A stretch of 64,000 nt of DNA from Salinibacterium sp. TMP30 (GCF_038397785.1 NZ_CP151642.1:744001-808000), one strand, 5' to 3'. Counted from the first letter of the stretch, positions 46,757 to 56,570 are shown. Notes: a model not told the origin generated them from the sequence alone. Numbers and translations: made by a program.

Positions 46757-47437
46757 GTGAACCCGCGAATTCTTGTAGTCGATGACGACACTGCCCTGGC
46801 AGAGATGATCGGAATCGTTCTACGCACTGAAGGTTACGAACCATTTTTTTGCCAAGACGGCGCGCTGGCGTACGACGCGTTCAAGTCGGCAGCTCCCGAT
46901 CTTGTGCTGCTCGATCTGATGCTGCCCGGTGTCGACGGCATCGAGGTGTGTGCCCGCATCCGCGAAGAGTCGGGTGTTCCTATCATCATGCTGACCGCGA
47001 AGAGCGATACCGCGGATGTCGTGAAGGGTCTCGAAAGCGGCGCTGACGACTACGTTGTCAAGCCCTTCAACCCGAAAGAACTTGTCGCCCGCGTGCGCAC
47101 TCGTTTGCGGCCGGCTAGTGATGCCGCTACTGGCACACTCACTGTTGGCGACCTTGAATTGGATGTCACGGGGCATGAGGTTCGGCGTGGTGAGACCAAG
47201 ATCAACCTGACTCCGCTCGAATTTGAGTTGCTCTTGGCGCTCGCGATGAAGCCTGAGCAGGTCTTCACACGCGAAATGCTCCTTGAGCAGGTGTGGGGCT
47301 ACCACTACAAGGCAGATACCCGCCTCGTGAACGTTCATGTGCAACGGCTCCGCGCCAAGGTTGAAGAAGATCCAGACAACCCCAAGATTGTGATGACGGT
47401 TCGCGGCGTTGGTTACCGCGCTGGCAGCAGCGCGTAG
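46757..47437 (+). CDS. mtrA: Response regulator MtrA
   Basis: A 226-residue OmpR-type regulator. The receiver has VVDDDTALAEM, the phospho-acceptor Asp in LVLLDLMLPGVDGIEV, the Thr in IMLTAKSD and the Lys in DYVVKPFNPKELVAR. The winged helix ends TRLVNVHVQRLRAKVEEDP with VRGVGYR. In actinomycetes MtrA with MtrB controls cell-wall metabolism and division genes. The GTG at 46757 has GAGGA four bases before it. The order mtrA-mtrB-lpqB is diagnostic. Confidence 0.97.
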   Translation: MNPRILVVDDDTALAEMIGIVLRTEGYEPFFCQDGALAYDAFKSAAPDLVLLDLMLPGVDGIEVCARIREESGVPIIMLTAKSDTADVVKGLESGADDYVVKPFNPKELVARVRTRLRPASDAATGTLTVGDLELDVTGHEVRRGETKINLTPLEFELLLALAMKPEQVFTREMLLEQVWGYHYKADTRLVNVHVQRLRAKVEEDPDNPKIVMTVRGVGYRAGSSA

Positions 47438-47442
47438 CAGGA

Positions 47443-49056
47443 ATGCGCGATTTCGACTGGCGCGAGTGGGTGCAGCGACTCGCTGCACTGTGGCGCTCGT
47501 CGCTTCAGTTGCGCACCGTGGCGATCACAGTGCTGTTGTCGTCGGTGGCAGTAACGGTCATCGCCGGCTACATGTCGCTGAGTGTTGGCGCCAACCTGTT
47601 CGATGCGAGTCGCGAGCAACTCACGCGCACATCGGCGAACGCCACACTGGCGGGGCAACGAGTTTTTGATGGAGCAGACGAAGGGCTCGGGCTCGAAGAC
47701 CTTGACGTAATGATGCGCGACGCAGCGCGGGTCATCGAGAGCGTCGCGTCGAGCACCGGTGGCACGAGTTATGCCATTCTTCGCAGCCCTGGCCAAGACG
47801 GCGCTCGTGTGCCCACAAACGTTCAGTCGCAGGGGCTGGCTTCCGATGTGCTCATTACCGAGGAACTGCGGGAGACGGTCGCGAATTCAACTGAGCAGCG
47901 CACGTACTGGCAGTCGGTCGCCCTCGAACAGCCGAGCGACGGCACCGTGCATCCGGGGCTCGTTGTCGGTTCGACACTCGACATCCGTGGTTCCCAGTAC
48001 GAGCTTTATCTTGTGTACGACATCCGCGACACTCAAGACACACTCGTTGTTGTTCAGCAGACTCTTGGCTTGGGCGGGTTTGCCCTGCTGGCCCTGATCG
48101 GTGTTGTGACGTACGTCGTCGTTCGCCTTGTGGTGGGGCCGGTCAAGCTGGCGGCGGAGACTAGCCAACGTCTGGCTGCGGGAGAGCTTGAAGTGCGCAT
48201 CCCTGTGCAGGGTGATGACGTGATTGCTACGCTGGCGCGTTCCTTCAACGGCATGGCAACGAGCATGCAGCAGCAGATCACCCGGCTTGCTGCGCTGTCT
48301 CAAGTGCAACAACGCTTTGTGTCGGATGTTTCGCACGAATTGCGAACCCCCCTCACCACAATTCGGCTTGCCGGTGATGTGCTCTACGACCAGCGTGAGA
48401 CTTTTCCGCCAGCGACAGCCCGTACGGCCGAACTGCTGCATACCCAGGTCGAACGCTTCGAGCTCTTGCTCGCAGATTTGCTCGAAATGAGTCGCTATGA
48501 CGCAGGTGCGGTCGATATGGAGACCGAGCCCACGAACCTTGTACGGCTCGTCGAAGAAACGAACGAGAGTCTCACATCATTGGCAGCCAGTAAGGGCTCC
48601 GAACTGCGACTGGTGGCCCCTGGTGGCTATTTTGAAGCGGATGTTGATCCCCGTCGCATCCGTCGAATTCTTCAGAATTTGGTGAGCAACGCCATTGACC
48701 ACGGTGACGGACTACCGATTGTTGTTTGGGTCGACAGCGATCAGGATGCCGTGGCTATTGCCGTGCGTGATTATGGAGTCGGGATGAGCACGCCGGCCCT
48801 GGAGCGCGTGTTTGATCGTTTCTGGCGTGCTGACCCCTCTCGGCAGCGCACGACGGGTGGTACAGGCCTCGGTCTGGCGATCGCGCTAGAGGATGCGGTG
48901 CTGCATGGTGGCTGGCTTGAAGTGTGGTCGGATGGAGAGAACGGCTCGTGCTTCAGACTGACAATTCCCCGTGTCCGGGGCACGGAACTGCGCTCGTCGC
49001 CGCTAGAACTTCCTCCTAACGACGAGGTGCCCAGTTTGGAGGCGTCGAATGACTAA
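47443..49056 (+). CDS. mtrB: Sensor histidine kinase MtrB
   Basis: A 537-residue kinase: membrane helix at about 25-48, extracytoplasmic sensor region, second helix near 207-230, HAMP linker (VGPVKLAAETSQRLAAGEL), HisKA with FVSDVSHELRTPLTTIR (phospho-His), then the ATPase domain with NLVSNAIDHGDG (N box), DYGVGMS (G1) and TGGTGLGLAIA (G2). It phosphorylates MtrA. It follows mtrA after five bases and overlaps lpqB by eight. Confidence 0.97.
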   Translation: MRDFDWREWVQRLAALWRSSLQLRTVAITVLLSSVAVTVIAGYMSLSVGANLFDASREQLTRTSANATLAGQRVFDGADEGLGLEDLDVMMRDAARVIESVASSTGGTSYAILRSPGQDGARVPTNVQSQGLASDVLITEELRETVANSTEQRTYWQSVALEQPSDGTVHPGLVVGSTLDIRGSQYELYLVYDIRDTQDTLVVVQQTLGLGGFALLALIGVVTYVVVRLVVGPVKLAAETSQRLAAGELEVRIPVQGDDVIATLARSFNGMATSMQQQITRLAALSQVQQRFVSDVSHELRTPLTTIRLAGDVLYDQRETFPPATARTAELLHTQVERFELLLADLLEMSRYDAGAVDMETEPTNLVRLVEETNESLTSLAASKGSELRLVAPGGYFEADVDPRRIRRILQNLVSNAIDHGDGLPIVVWVDSDQDAVAIAVRDYGVGMSTPALERVFDRFWRADPSRQRTTGGTGLGLAIALEDAVLHGGWLEVWSDGENGSCFRLTIPRVRGTELRSSPLELPPNDEVPSLEASND

Positions 49057-50728
49057 AGCATCGAAGGTTGCGCACCTCGTCGTCGCGGGTCTGGTGATGG
49101 TCGCCCTCAGTGGTTGTGTTGGTGTTCCACTCTCGGGGGTGGTTGAGTCGGGGCCTCTCATCGATCAGCAACTCGATCCCAAGTTCGAAATTGTTGCGGA
49201 GGGCCCAGTCGCGGGCTCAACTCAAGAACAAATTCTTGCCGACTTCATGAACGCGGTACGAGCACCGAGCCGGGACTATTCTGTGGCGCGAGAATTCTTG
49301 ACGCAAGAGATGAGCGGGTCGTGGAAGCCTGCGGCGAGCGCAACAGTTCGAGAACGAGACAAACTGCCGACTATTTCGCCAGCGCTCGAAGAGGACTCGC
49401 TCACCTATATTTTCTCTGCTCAAGCGGTGATCGATGAGCGTGGTGTGTACTCCGAGCTGCGTTCACCCGCGTCGCAAACTCTCACCTTCGATTTCGAACG
49501 CCAAGACGGTGAGTGGCGTATCGCATCAGCACCTCCAGGGGTGGTGCTCTCGAATAACGGATTCGAGGTGAGTTTTGAGCAGCAGGTGCTCTACTATTTC
49601 GACCCGAGCTTTGCCTACCTGATCCCTGACGTGCGCTGGTTCCCTGCGCGGCAATCCACACAGTCACGCGCAGTCCAGGCACTGCTCTCTGCAGATTCGC
49701 CCTGGCTGCAGCAGGGCGTTGTGCTGACCGCATTTCCGGCAGCGACGACGTTAGGAAACGCGAGCAGCCTGACCAGTGGGCGAGCCGTCGTCGACCTCAG
49801 CTCTGAAGCACTTTCCGCCGATACGGTTGCACGTGAACGCATGCGGCAGCAACTTGCAGCAACGCTGCACACACCGATTGTCGTGCTCACGGTTGATGGT
49901 CGCGAGCTTCAGAGTTCAAGCTCAGGGCAGAGCGCCGCCGTTATCGAACCCGGCTCTAGCGGCCCGCTAGTGGTGGGAACGGCAAGCGAATTCGGATTCA
50001 ACACCAGTGACGGGCTCAGCGAGATCAACGAGCTCAGCGCTGCCGTCACCAAGTCGGGTGCAACCTCCGCAGTACTGTCGGCCGACCGACTTTCCGTTGC
50101 CTATCGCGCAGGCGATGGCGCAGCCTACTTTGCTTCGGTCGGACTCACCCCGCGCATCGTCGATGACCGTCCGGGGCTTGCCGCACCATCGCTCGATCCG
50201 TTCCGATTCGTGTGGTCGGCGCAGCAGTCGAGTGCCGCCACACTCTCCACATTCGAGGTGGATGGCACCGAGCATCCGGTTCAGTCGTCGTTGCCCGCAG
50301 ATTCAACGATTGTGTCGCTGGATGTTTCCCGGGATGGTACGCGACTGCTCGTGTATCTCTCCACGCCGGCAGGGCCTCAGCTGCTCGTATACGGCATTGT
50401 GCGGCAACAGGGCAATGTGCCCGTTCAGTTGGTCGAGCCCACGGTGCTGCCAGCGCGTCCGGGTGCACCCATAGATGCCGCGTGGGTGGGCTCGAGCACC
50501 GTGGCGACCCTCTCGGCGAATGATGACTCTGTTGCTGCTACCGCGTTTAGCCTTGGCGGGCAATCGGAGAGCCTCGGAGACGTGGATGATGCGCGACAGC
50601 TCGTGAGCACCGGATCCAATACTGATGGCCTCAGACTTCTTGCGGACGGCGAGGTTTGGCGACCGCAGGGGAGCCAAGAATGGGCGCGCACGGGCCTTGA
50701 CGCCTCCTTCATGGCCGCGCAGCAGTAG
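49049..50728 (+). CDS. lpqB: Lipoprotein LpqB
   Basis: A 559-residue lipoprotein with a signal peptide ending in the lipobox LSGC (Cys near residue 24), a GerMN-like domain at about 190-290 (YLIPDVRWFPARQSTQSRAV, VVDLSSEALS) and a C-terminal beta-propeller-like region. LpqB is reported to modulate MtrAB signalling, and it is co-transcribed with them here through an eight-base overlap with mtrB. Confidence 0.95.
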   Translation: MTKASKVAHLVVAGLVMVALSGCVGVPLSGVVESGPLIDQQLDPKFEIVAEGPVAGSTQEQILADFMNAVRAPSRDYSVAREFLTQEMSGSWKPAASATVRERDKLPTISPALEEDSLTYIFSAQAVIDERGVYSELRSPASQTLTFDFERQDGEWRIASAPPGVVLSNNGFEVSFEQQVLYYFDPSFAYLIPDVRWFPARQSTQSRAVQALLSADSPWLQQGVVLTAFPAATTLGNASSLTSGRAVVDLSSEALSADTVARERMRQQLAATLHTPIVVLTVDGRELQSSSSGQSAAVIEPGSSGPLVVGTASEFGFNTSDGLSEINELSAAVTKSGATSAVLSADRLSVAYRAGDGAAYFASVGLTPRIVDDRPGLAAPSLDPFRFVWSAQQSSAATLSTFEVDGTEHPVQSSLPADSTIVSLDVSRDGTRLLVYLSTPAGPQLLVYGIVRQQGNVPVQLVEPTVLPARPGAPIDAAWVGSSTVATLSANDDSVAATAFSLGGQSESLGDVDDARQLVSTGSNTDGLRLLADGEVWRPQGSQEWARTGLDASFMAAQQ

Positions 50729-50776
50729 AGTCTCTCCACTGAACCCGGGCGCTGCTCCTCGGCGCTGACGACGATC

Positions 50777-51547
50777 GTGCACGCTCGAGGCATGACTCTC
50801 CCGACTAACAACAATGGTCGCCCGGCTTCGTGGTTCGTTGCGATCGCGCGCGACGCGCTACGGGATGCCTGGGCAGTGCTCATGCCTGTCGAGTGTGCGG
50901 GATGCCAGAGCCACGATCGCGCACTGTGTGGGGAGTGCGCTCGCAGTCTTGTCGCTGCGCCGACGATTCACTCAACTCCTCGGCACGTGCGCGTCTATGC
51001 GGCCCTCCGCTATGAAGGGCCAGCGCGCAGAGTTCTGCTGGCATTCAAAAATCATCATCGAACCGATCAAGCTCGGCCGCTGTCTGAGGCACTCCTGTCG
51101 GTGCTGCGGCGAGTGCTCGCCGAATCCCGTCGGCCGGATACTGCCGGGGGTAAAGTTCTGATCGTGGCCGTTCCGTCAAGCAAGCGCGCGTTCCGCATAC
51201 GGGGATACCACCCGATGTCGTTGGTGCTTCGAGCAGCGGGCATCCGTCAGGAACGAGTGCTTCGCACCACCAAAGTAACTGCCAGCCAAAAGTTACTTGG
51301 CGCACAAGAGCGGGCCCTCAATGTGCAGGGTGCGTTCGTGGCGACACGCTGGTTGGGAGCGAGCAGCGTCATCATCGTGGATGACGTACTCACGACTGGA
51401 GCCACCATTGACGAGGCAGCGCGGGCCATTTCTGATGCCGGTGGGACGGTCATTGCAGCGGCAACCATCGGGTTCACTCCAAGAACCGGAGCGGCTCGTG
51501 ACATTGCCAGCGGCGAGGGCTACGGTAAGGAAAAGGGCGCACAATAA
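50777..51547 (+). CDS. ComF-family phosphoribosyltransferase
   Basis: A 256-residue protein with an N-terminal zinc-finger-like CAGCQSHDRALCGEC (residues about 41-55) and a phosphoribosyltransferase domain containing VPSSKRAFRIRGYHP and VIIVDDVLTTGATIDEA, the PRPP-binding loop. ComF homologues take part in DNA uptake in competent bacteria but are found in most actinomycetes at this place after lpqB, with no clear role. The start could be GTG 50777 or ATG 50792. Confidence 0.9.
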   Translation: MHARGMTLPTNNNGRPASWFVAIARDALRDAWAVLMPVECAGCQSHDRALCGECARSLVAAPTIHSTPRHVRVYAALRYEGPARRVLLAFKNHHRTDQARPLSEALLSVLRRVLAESRRPDTAGGKVLIVAVPSSKRAFRIRGYHPMSLVLRAAGIRQERVLRTTKVTASQKLLGAQERALNVQGAFVATRWLGASSVIIVDDVLTTGATIDEAARAISDAGGTVIAAATIGFTPRTGAARDIASGEGYGKEKGAQ

Positions 51548-51592
51548 AAGCTGCCTCACGAGGCGGCCGCGCATGATGGCTAGGAGGTCGCC

Positions 51593-52291
51593 GTGGAAAT
51601 CACCGTCAACGGACGAAATGTAGGAGTCACGGATCGTTTCCGTGAGTATGCGATCGAGAAGTCTGAAAAGGTCGCTCACCTCGCCGAGAAGGCAATCGCC
51701 TTCGAGATCAAGGTAAGCCGCCACCACGAAACCAAAGGGTCAAGTGGAGACGATCGTGTTGAGTTGACGTTGATCGGACCAGGACCGCTTGTTCGAGCGG
51801 AGTCTGCTGGTTCGGATAAATATGTTGCGTTCGATCTGGCGATGGGCAAACTCATTGAGCGCATTCGCCAGTCTCTCGACCGCAAGAAAGTGCATCGCGG
51901 AAACCATCGGCCCACGTCTCTGCGTGAGGCTACTGCCGGTGGATTCGCTGTCGTCGATATCACCCCTGCTAGCCCCGATGTGATCGAAAGTGTCGCGACT
52001 GGGTCAGTTCCGACGCAGACCGCTGAGCCGGAACCCGGCGACGACGATTACTCGCCCGTTGTTATCCGGCGCAAAGTGTTCCCCTCCAGTCACATGACCG
52101 TTGAAGAGGCACTAGACCACATGGAATTGGTCGGCCACGACTTCTTCCTCTTTGTGGACAGTCAGACCGATCGCCCCAGTGTTGTTTACCGTCGCAAGGG
52201 CTGGGATTATGGTGTTATTAGCCTCGAAGAGATGGCTGACGAGGCCGCTGACGGTGGCCGTTCGCGTAAGCGTAAGGTCGCTACCGGCTAA
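51593..52291 (+). CDS. hpf: Ribosome hibernation promoting factor, long form
   Basis: A 232-residue protein. Residues 1-100 form the ribosome-binding beta-alpha domain (MEITVNGRNVGVTDRFREYA, HRKE-like EIKVSRHHETKG); residues 170-225 form the dimerisation domain with RRKVFPSSHMTVEEALDHM, GHDFFLFVDSQTDRPSVVYRR and DYGVISL. The long form links two 70S ribosomes into an inactive 100S particle. GTG at 51593 has a full AGGAGG six bases upstream, stronger than most signals in the window. Confidence 0.95.
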   Translation: MEITVNGRNVGVTDRFREYAIEKSEKVAHLAEKAIAFEIKVSRHHETKGSSGDDRVELTLIGPGPLVRAESAGSDKYVAFDLAMGKLIERIRQSLDRKKVHRGNHRPTSLREATAGGFAVVDITPASPDVIESVATGSVPTQTAEPEPGDDDYSPVVIRRKVFPSSHMTVEEALDHMELVGHDFFLFVDSQTDRPSVVYRRKGWDYGVISLEEMADEAADGGRSRKRKVATG

Positions 52292-52292
52292 G

Positions 52293-52312
52293 CACACCAA
52301 GTTTTGGGTGTG
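52293..52312 (+). terminator. Small hairpin after hpf
   Basis: CACACC (52293-52298) and GGTGTG (52307-52312) can form a six-base-pair stem around an eight-base loop immediately after the hpf stop. No T-run follows. Weak on its own, it precedes a much stronger hairpin 25 bases further on. Confidence 0.4.
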
Positions 52313-52336
52313 AACTTGATACGATTACGAACCGGT

Positions 52337-52370
52337 AACGCGGCTGTGAGCTGAATGCACACACCGCGTT
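52337..52370 (+). terminator. Strong hairpin between hpf and secA
   Basis: AACGCGG-C-TGTG (52337-52348) pairs with CACA-CCGCGTT (52360-52370), eleven base pairs with one bulged C and an eleven-base loop. No T-run follows. It could be a tail-less terminator of hpf or an attenuator in the secA leader, since the secA start is 81 bases downstream. No other gene lies in this 160-base gap. Confidence 0.6.
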
Positions 52371-52451
52371 GCCGCGACGTAAGCGTCTAAAGGCTGCGCT
52401 TCGTCGAGTAGTGCCAGCGTCGGATCCGTCCGACAGGAATGGGAGTATTCG

Positions 52452-55268
52452 GTGGCAAATGTTTTGGAACGCGCACTTCGTGTGGGCGAGGGTCGACTTC
52501 TTCGACGCTTGAAAGGCTACGCGAAAGCAGTCGATCACCTTGAGGAAGACTTCAAGACTCTGACCGACGATGAGCTCAAGCATGAGACCACAGAGTTGCG
52601 TGAGCGCTATGCTGCGGGAGAGTCGCTTGACGACCTGCTGCCGGAGGCATTCGCTGCCGTTCGTGAAGCAGCGGGCCGCACCCTCGGAATGCGTCACTTT
52701 GAGGTTCAACTCATGGGCGGCGCCGCGCTGCATTTGGGCAATATAGCTGAGATGAAGACCGGTGAGGGCAAGACCCTCGTGGCCACGCTTGCGGCGTACC
52801 TCAATGCGATTGCTGCACAGGGTGTGCACGTGATCACGGTCAACGACTACTTGGCCAGCTACCAATCAGAACTTATGGGGCGCATCTTCCGTGCCCTCGG
52901 AATGACTACCGGATGTATCGTCTCGGGGCAGACTCCAGCAGAACGTCGCGAGCAGTATGCCGCCGACATCACTTATGGAACCAACAACGAATTTGGGTTC
53001 GACTACCTGCGCGACAACATGGCGTGGCAGGCCAACGACATGGTTCAGCGTGGACACCACTACGCAATCGTTGACGAGGTTGACTCGATCCTGATCGACG
53101 AGGCTCGCACGCCGTTGATTATTTCGGGGCCGTCGTCAGGTGAGGCTAACCGGTGGTTTACCGAATTCTCCAATCTTGCGACGAAGCTCATTCCCGAGGT
53201 CGATTACGAGGTTGATGAGAAAAAGCGCACCGTTGGTGTGCTCGAACCGGGTATCGAGAAGGTCGAAGATTATCTCGGTATCGACAACCTGTACGAGTCG
53301 GCCAATACCCCGCTGATTTCGTTCTTGAACAACTCGATCAAGGCGCGTGCCCTTTTCAAGAAAGACAAGGACTATGTCGTCATGAACGGCGAAGTTCTGA
53401 TTGTCGATGAGCACACTGGCCGTATACTTCAGGGCCGTCGCTACAACGAAGGTATCCATCAGGCGATCGAGGCCAAAGAGGGCGTCGCGGTCAAGGCAGA
53501 GAACCAGACTCTTGCGACCGTCACCCTGCAAAACTACTTCCGGCTCTATAACAAGCTTTCGGGAATGACCGGTACTGCCGAAACTGAGGCCGCCGAGTTC
53601 ATGTCCACGTACAAGCTGGGTGTCGTCGCTATCCCGACTAATAAGCCGATGCAGCGCATTGACCAGTCAGATCTGATTTACAAGAACGAGCAGTCAAAGT
53701 TTGAACAGGTTGTTGCCGATATCGCTAAGCGTCACGAACTCGGTCAGCCGGTTCTTGTGGGAACAACAAGCGTTGAAAAGAGCGAACTGCTTTCGCGGAT
53801 GCTTGCTAAGAAGGGCGTCAAGCACGAGGTTCTGAACGCCAAGAACCACGCTCGTGAAGCGGCCATAGTCGCGCAGGCCGGCCGCTTGGGTTCCGTCACT
53901 GTCGCCACGAACATGGCCGGTCGTGGAACTGACGTCATGCTCGGCGGTAACGCTGAGTTCCTCGCAGTAGCCGAGATGAACAACCGCGGGCTCAACCCGA
54001 CCGAAACTCCCGACGACTACGAAGCCGCCTGGGATGACGTATTCGCCAACGTCAGGTCTGAGGTTGAGAAAGAGGCCAAGAAGGTCGTCGACGTTGGTGG
54101 TCTCTACGTTTTGGGCACCGAGCGTCACGAGTCCCGCCGTATCGACAACCAGTTGCGTGGTCGTTCCGGTCGTCAGGGTGACCCGGGCGAGAGCCGTTTC
54201 TACCTTTCACTTCAAGATGATCTGATGCGCCTCTTCAACAGCGGCGCGGCCGAAGCCCTGATGGGGCGCTCGACGGTTCCCGACGACTTGGCTATCGAAT
54301 CTAAGGTTGTCAGCCGTGCCATCCGCAGCGCTCAGGCGCAGGTAGAATCTCGCAACGCTGAGATCCGCAAAAATGTCCTCAAGTACGACGATGTCTTGAA
54401 TCGCCAGCGTGAAGCTATCTACAGCGACCGACGCCACATCCTCGAAGGCGACGACTTGAAGGACCGCGTGCAGCGCTTCCTGACGGATGTTGTGACTGAG
54501 GTCGTTGACGTACACACAGCAGAAGGACACTCTGAGGACTGGGACTTTGACGTTCTCTGGACCGAACTCAAGACTATGTATCCGATTGGGATCACGGTCG
54601 ATGAGGTTCTTACCGAGGGTGGTTCACGAGGCAAGTTGACAAGTGCGTTCGTCGCTAAGGAGATTCACTCGGATGCGGCGATCGCCTATGAGCGTCGCGA
54701 GCAGCAGCTTGGTGAAACCGCGATGCGCGAGCTTGAGCGCCGCGTTGTGCTCAGTGTCATTGACCGTCGCTGGCGAGACCACCTCTATGAGATGGACTAC
54801 CTCAAAGACGGAATTGGTCTGCGCGCAATGGCCCAGCGTGACCCGCTCATTGAATATCAACGCGAAGGTTTTGCTCTTTTCCAGACCATGATGGGGCAGA
54901 TTCGTGAAGAGACAGTCGGCTTCCTCTTCAACCTTGATGTTCAGGTGAGCGGCGGTGGCGAGTCCACAACCGTGCAGGCACGAGGTCTAGATGCGGCAAG
55001 CTCACAATCTGCTGCACTCAGCTACTCGGCGCCCAGCGCTGATGCCGCTGGCGAGGTAGAGGTTCGCAACGAGCGCGGTCAGGTTGAACGTGCTGCCACT
55101 GCGAGTGCGCAGAAACGCAAGGCTCAGCAGGCGGCACCACAGCAGCCTCAGCAGGCGCAAAAACCTCAGGGTGGTGAGCGTGGTGCATTCGGTCAGCGTT
55201 CGGAGGGCTCAGCTGACGCTCCGCTTAACCGTTCGCAACGTCGTGCGCAGGAGAAGCGCAAGCTCTAA
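52452..55268 (+). CDS. secA: Preprotein translocase ATPase SecA
   Basis: A 938-residue DEAD-type motor that drives proteins through SecYEG. It has [14 protein letters not shown] (Walker A), [20 protein letters not shown] (Walker B), the [13 protein letters not shown] linker, [14 protein letters not shown] and [18 protein letters not shown]. The tail is Gln/Ala-rich and lacks the CxC...CH zinc finger, as in actinobacterial SecA1. GTG at 52452 has GGGAG six bases upstream. Order after hpf is conserved in the phylum. Confidence 0.98.
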   Translation: MANVLERALRVGEGRLLRRLKGYAKAVDHLEEDFKTLTDDELKHETTELRERYAAGESLDDLLPEAFAAVREAAGRTLGMRHFEVQLMGGAALHLGNIAEMKTGEGKTLVATLAAYLNAIAAQGVHVITVNDYLASYQSELMGRIFRALGMTTGCIVSGQTPAERREQYAADITYGTNNEFGFDYLRDNMAWQANDMVQRGHHYAIVDEVDSILIDEARTPLIISGPSSGEANRWFTEFSNLATKLIPEVDYEVDEKKRTVGVLEPGIEKVEDYLGIDNLYESANTPLISFLNNSIKARALFKKDKDYVVMNGEVLIVDEHTGRILQGRRYNEGIHQAIEAKEGVAVKAENQTLATVTLQNYFRLYNKLSGMTGTAETEAAEFMSTYKLGVVAIPTNKPMQRIDQSDLIYKNEQSKFEQVVADIAKRHELGQPVLVGTTSVEKSELLSRMLAKKGVKHEVLNAKNHAREAAIVAQAGRLGSVTVATNMAGRGTDVMLGGNAEFLAVAEMNNRGLNPTETPDDYEAAWDDVFANVRSEVEKEAKKVVDVGGLYVLGTERHESRRIDNQLRGRSGRQGDPGESRFYLSLQDDLMRLFNSGAAEALMGRSTVPDDLAIESKVVSRAIRSAQAQVESRNAEIRKNVLKYDDVLNRQREAIYSDRRHILEGDDLKDRVQRFLTDVVTEVVDVHTAEGHSEDWDFDVLWTELKTMYPIGITVDEVLTEGGSRGKLTSAFVAKEIHSDAAIAYERREQQLGETAMRELERRVVLSVIDRRWRDHLYEMDYLKDGIGLRAMAQRDPLIEYQREGFALFQTMMGQIREETVGFLFNLDVQVSGGGESTTVQARGLDAASSQSAALSYSAPSADAAGEVEVRNERGQVERAATASAQKRKAQQAAPQQPQQAQKPQGGERGAFGQRSEGSADAPLNRSQRRAQEKRKL

Positions 55269-55278
55269 GGCTTCGCTT

Positions 55279-55320
55279 CGACGTATGCCCCCACTGCTCG
55301 GTAGCTGGGGGCAAACGTCG
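55279..55320. terminator. Bidirectional intrinsic terminator between secA and an Rv3235-like gene
   Basis: CGACGT-A-TGCCCCCA (55279-55293) pairs with TGGGGGCA-A-ACGTCG (55306-55320): fourteen base pairs broken only by one A/A mismatch, with a twelve-base loop that can itself pair GCT with AGC. It starts 11 bases after the secA stop and ends 8 bases before the stop of the convergent gene, so it can serve both strands. Confidence 0.85.
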
Positions 55321-55327
55321 TTAACGG

Positions 55328-55816
55328 CTAGAGAACGTTAATCGCGGTCGCACGCCAGCGCTTGTCGAGGCCTTCGAGGCGCACCGCGACCGCACGGGTG
55401 CGTGCTCGACCACGCACGATCACGACAGCTTCGACGGCTCCATCTCGTGGTTCGCACAGACGAATCGAACCCATCGTGAAGCTCGGCCTCGTGATGGGCT
55501 GCCCTTTCGCGCGGCGTGCACGTGCAGACAAGACTGTGCGCTTGAGCAAGTGCCGGTAGACATCGTCGGTAACCCATCGTGCAATTTGGTCAAGGTCGCG
55601 CGCGCCAGCAAGCACCTCGATTACGCAGCGCGTGAGGTTTTCAACGAGAGGAGCTGGGTCGGGTAGCTCGGCGCTCGGGGTGGGCTGGTGGCCAAAAAAC
55701 TCGTCGGGCACGAAGCGCGGTCGAATAATTTTGGAGGGAAGGGTTCCTGTGCGCTGTCGCGGCTGCTGTGGGGTCTCCACACTCGGCGAAAGCTTTCGGA
55801 GTGGCTCGGTACTCAT
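55328..55816 (-). CDS. Rv3235-family protein
   Basis: A 162-residue protein with a disordered, proline-rich first half and a compact C-terminal domain: LVENLTRCVIEVLAGARDLDQIARWVTDDVY, RPSFTMGSIRLCEPRDGAVEAVVIVRGRARTRAVAVRLE and a final WRATAINVL. This pattern is that of the Rv3235 family, found next to secA in many actinomycetes. Function unknown. ATG has GGGAG three bases before it; a perfect TACCCCC/GGGGGTA palindrome lies 35 bases upstream of the start. Confidence 0.8.
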   Translation of the reverse strand: MSTEPLRKLSPSVETPQQPRQRTGTLPSKIIRPRFVPDEFFGHQPTPSAELPDPAPLVENLTRCVIEVLAGARDLDQIARWVTDDVYRHLLKRTVLSARARRAKGQPITRPSFTMGSIRLCEPRDGAVEAVVIVRGRARTRAVAVRLEGLDKRWRATAINVL

Positions 55817-55850
55817 GATCTCCCGGGTAAAAGGTCAAGACGGCGATGTA

Positions 55851-55868
55851 TACCCCCGTTAGGGGGTA
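55851..55868. promoter_or_regulatory. Palindrome TACCCCC-GTTA-GGGGGTA
   Basis: TACCCCC (55851-55857) and GGGGGTA (55862-55868) are perfect inverted repeats around GTTA, in the gap between two divergent genes. The form resembles operators bound by CsoR-family copper repressors (C-run and G-run flanked by TA). It could equally be a stable hairpin in the leader of the minus-strand gene. No copper gene is adjacent. Confidence 0.5.
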
Positions 55869-55918
55869 GACCATACTCAATCAGGAAGTAGACCAATTGT
55901 CTATGACTAATTTTCAAC

Positions 55919-55927
55919 TGTGGATAA
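55919..55927 (-). promoter_or_regulatory. Perfect DnaA-box match (TTATCCACA)
   Basis: The minus strand reads TTATCCACA, the classical high-affinity DnaA 9-mer, 39 bases before the start at 55967. A second identical site lies at 56940. There is no dnaA, dnaN or gyrB nearby, so this is not an origin; a regulatory or titration role is possible. Confidence 0.5.
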
Positions 55928-55966
55928 CGTTGCTCCGTTGTACGCTCTCGGTACTAGCGTCACCCC

Positions 55967-56566
55967 ATGCGCTGGGACAAACTCTTTGACGACCTCGAAA
56001 GTCAACTCGAGAACGAGATCACTGCTGACGACCTCGAAGTTGATGCCGAAGAAGAGCGATTACGCCTCGGCCGGCTGAGCATGCGCGACCGGGTTGTGTC
56101 GCTCCACACCCGCAGCCCCGAACATGCACCGCTCACCCTTTCGGTGGTGCTTGTCACAGGAACGCGGCTCGTCATCCGCCCAGCAATCATTGGTCGGGAC
56201 TGGATGTCGGCAGACCTTGTTGACGACAGTGGTCGCCCAGCGCAGTGCATTGTTCCCTTCGCGGCGTTGGCAGGCATCTCGCTGGGGTCGGCGCACATCA
56301 CGCCCAGCCTCGCCACGATGCCATCGAGCGGGCATCCGAGTCTCTCGCAGCGTTTGGGAGTGAGTTACGTATTGCGTGATCTGTGTCGTCGTCGCCGAGC
56401 GGTGTCGTTGCTCTTGGTTGCCGGGGAAGTGCACGGCACCATTGACCGTGTGGGGCGAGACCATCTGGATCTCGCGGTGCATGAGCGCGGGGCGGTACGT
56501 CGCGAGACTGCCGTGACGGAATACCGTTTGGTGCCGTTTGCGAGTCTTGTTCTCGTGCGGCCGTAG
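55967..56566 (+). CDS. Conserved hypothetical actinobacterial protein
   Basis: A 199-residue cytoplasmic protein without membrane segments or recognised domain. It opens with an acidic helix (WDKLFDDLESQLENEI), then beta-strand-rich blocks with RMRDRVVSLHTRS-like sequence (LSMRDRVVSLH), LTLSVVLVTGTRLVIRP, SLSQRLGVSYVLRDLCRRRR and a final YRLVPFASLVLVRP. Two similar beta stretches (VSLHTRS...VTGTRLVI and LLLVAGEVHGTIDRVGRDHLDL) suggest two small barrels, as in LSM-like folds, but this is a guess. Placement between secA and the HTH gene is usual in this group. Confidence 0.75.
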   Translation: MRWDKLFDDLESQLENEITADDLEVDAEEERLRLGRLSMRDRVVSLHTRSPEHAPLTLSVVLVTGTRLVIRPAIIGRDWMSADLVDDSGRPAQCIVPFAALAGISLGSAHITPSLATMPSSGHPSLSQRLGVSYVLRDLCRRRRAVSLLLVAGEVHGTIDRVGRDHLDLAVHERGAVRRETAVTEYRLVPFASLVLVRP

Positions 56567-56570
56567 CCCC

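Noticed and set aside
52452-55268. SecA truncated because it lacks the C-terminal zinc finger
   Set aside because: Actinobacterial SecA1 normally lacks it and the gene length is normal.
55084-55341. Open frame in another frame at the secA end
   Set aside because: It overlaps the low-complexity Gln/Ala tail of SecA and runs through the terminator stem.
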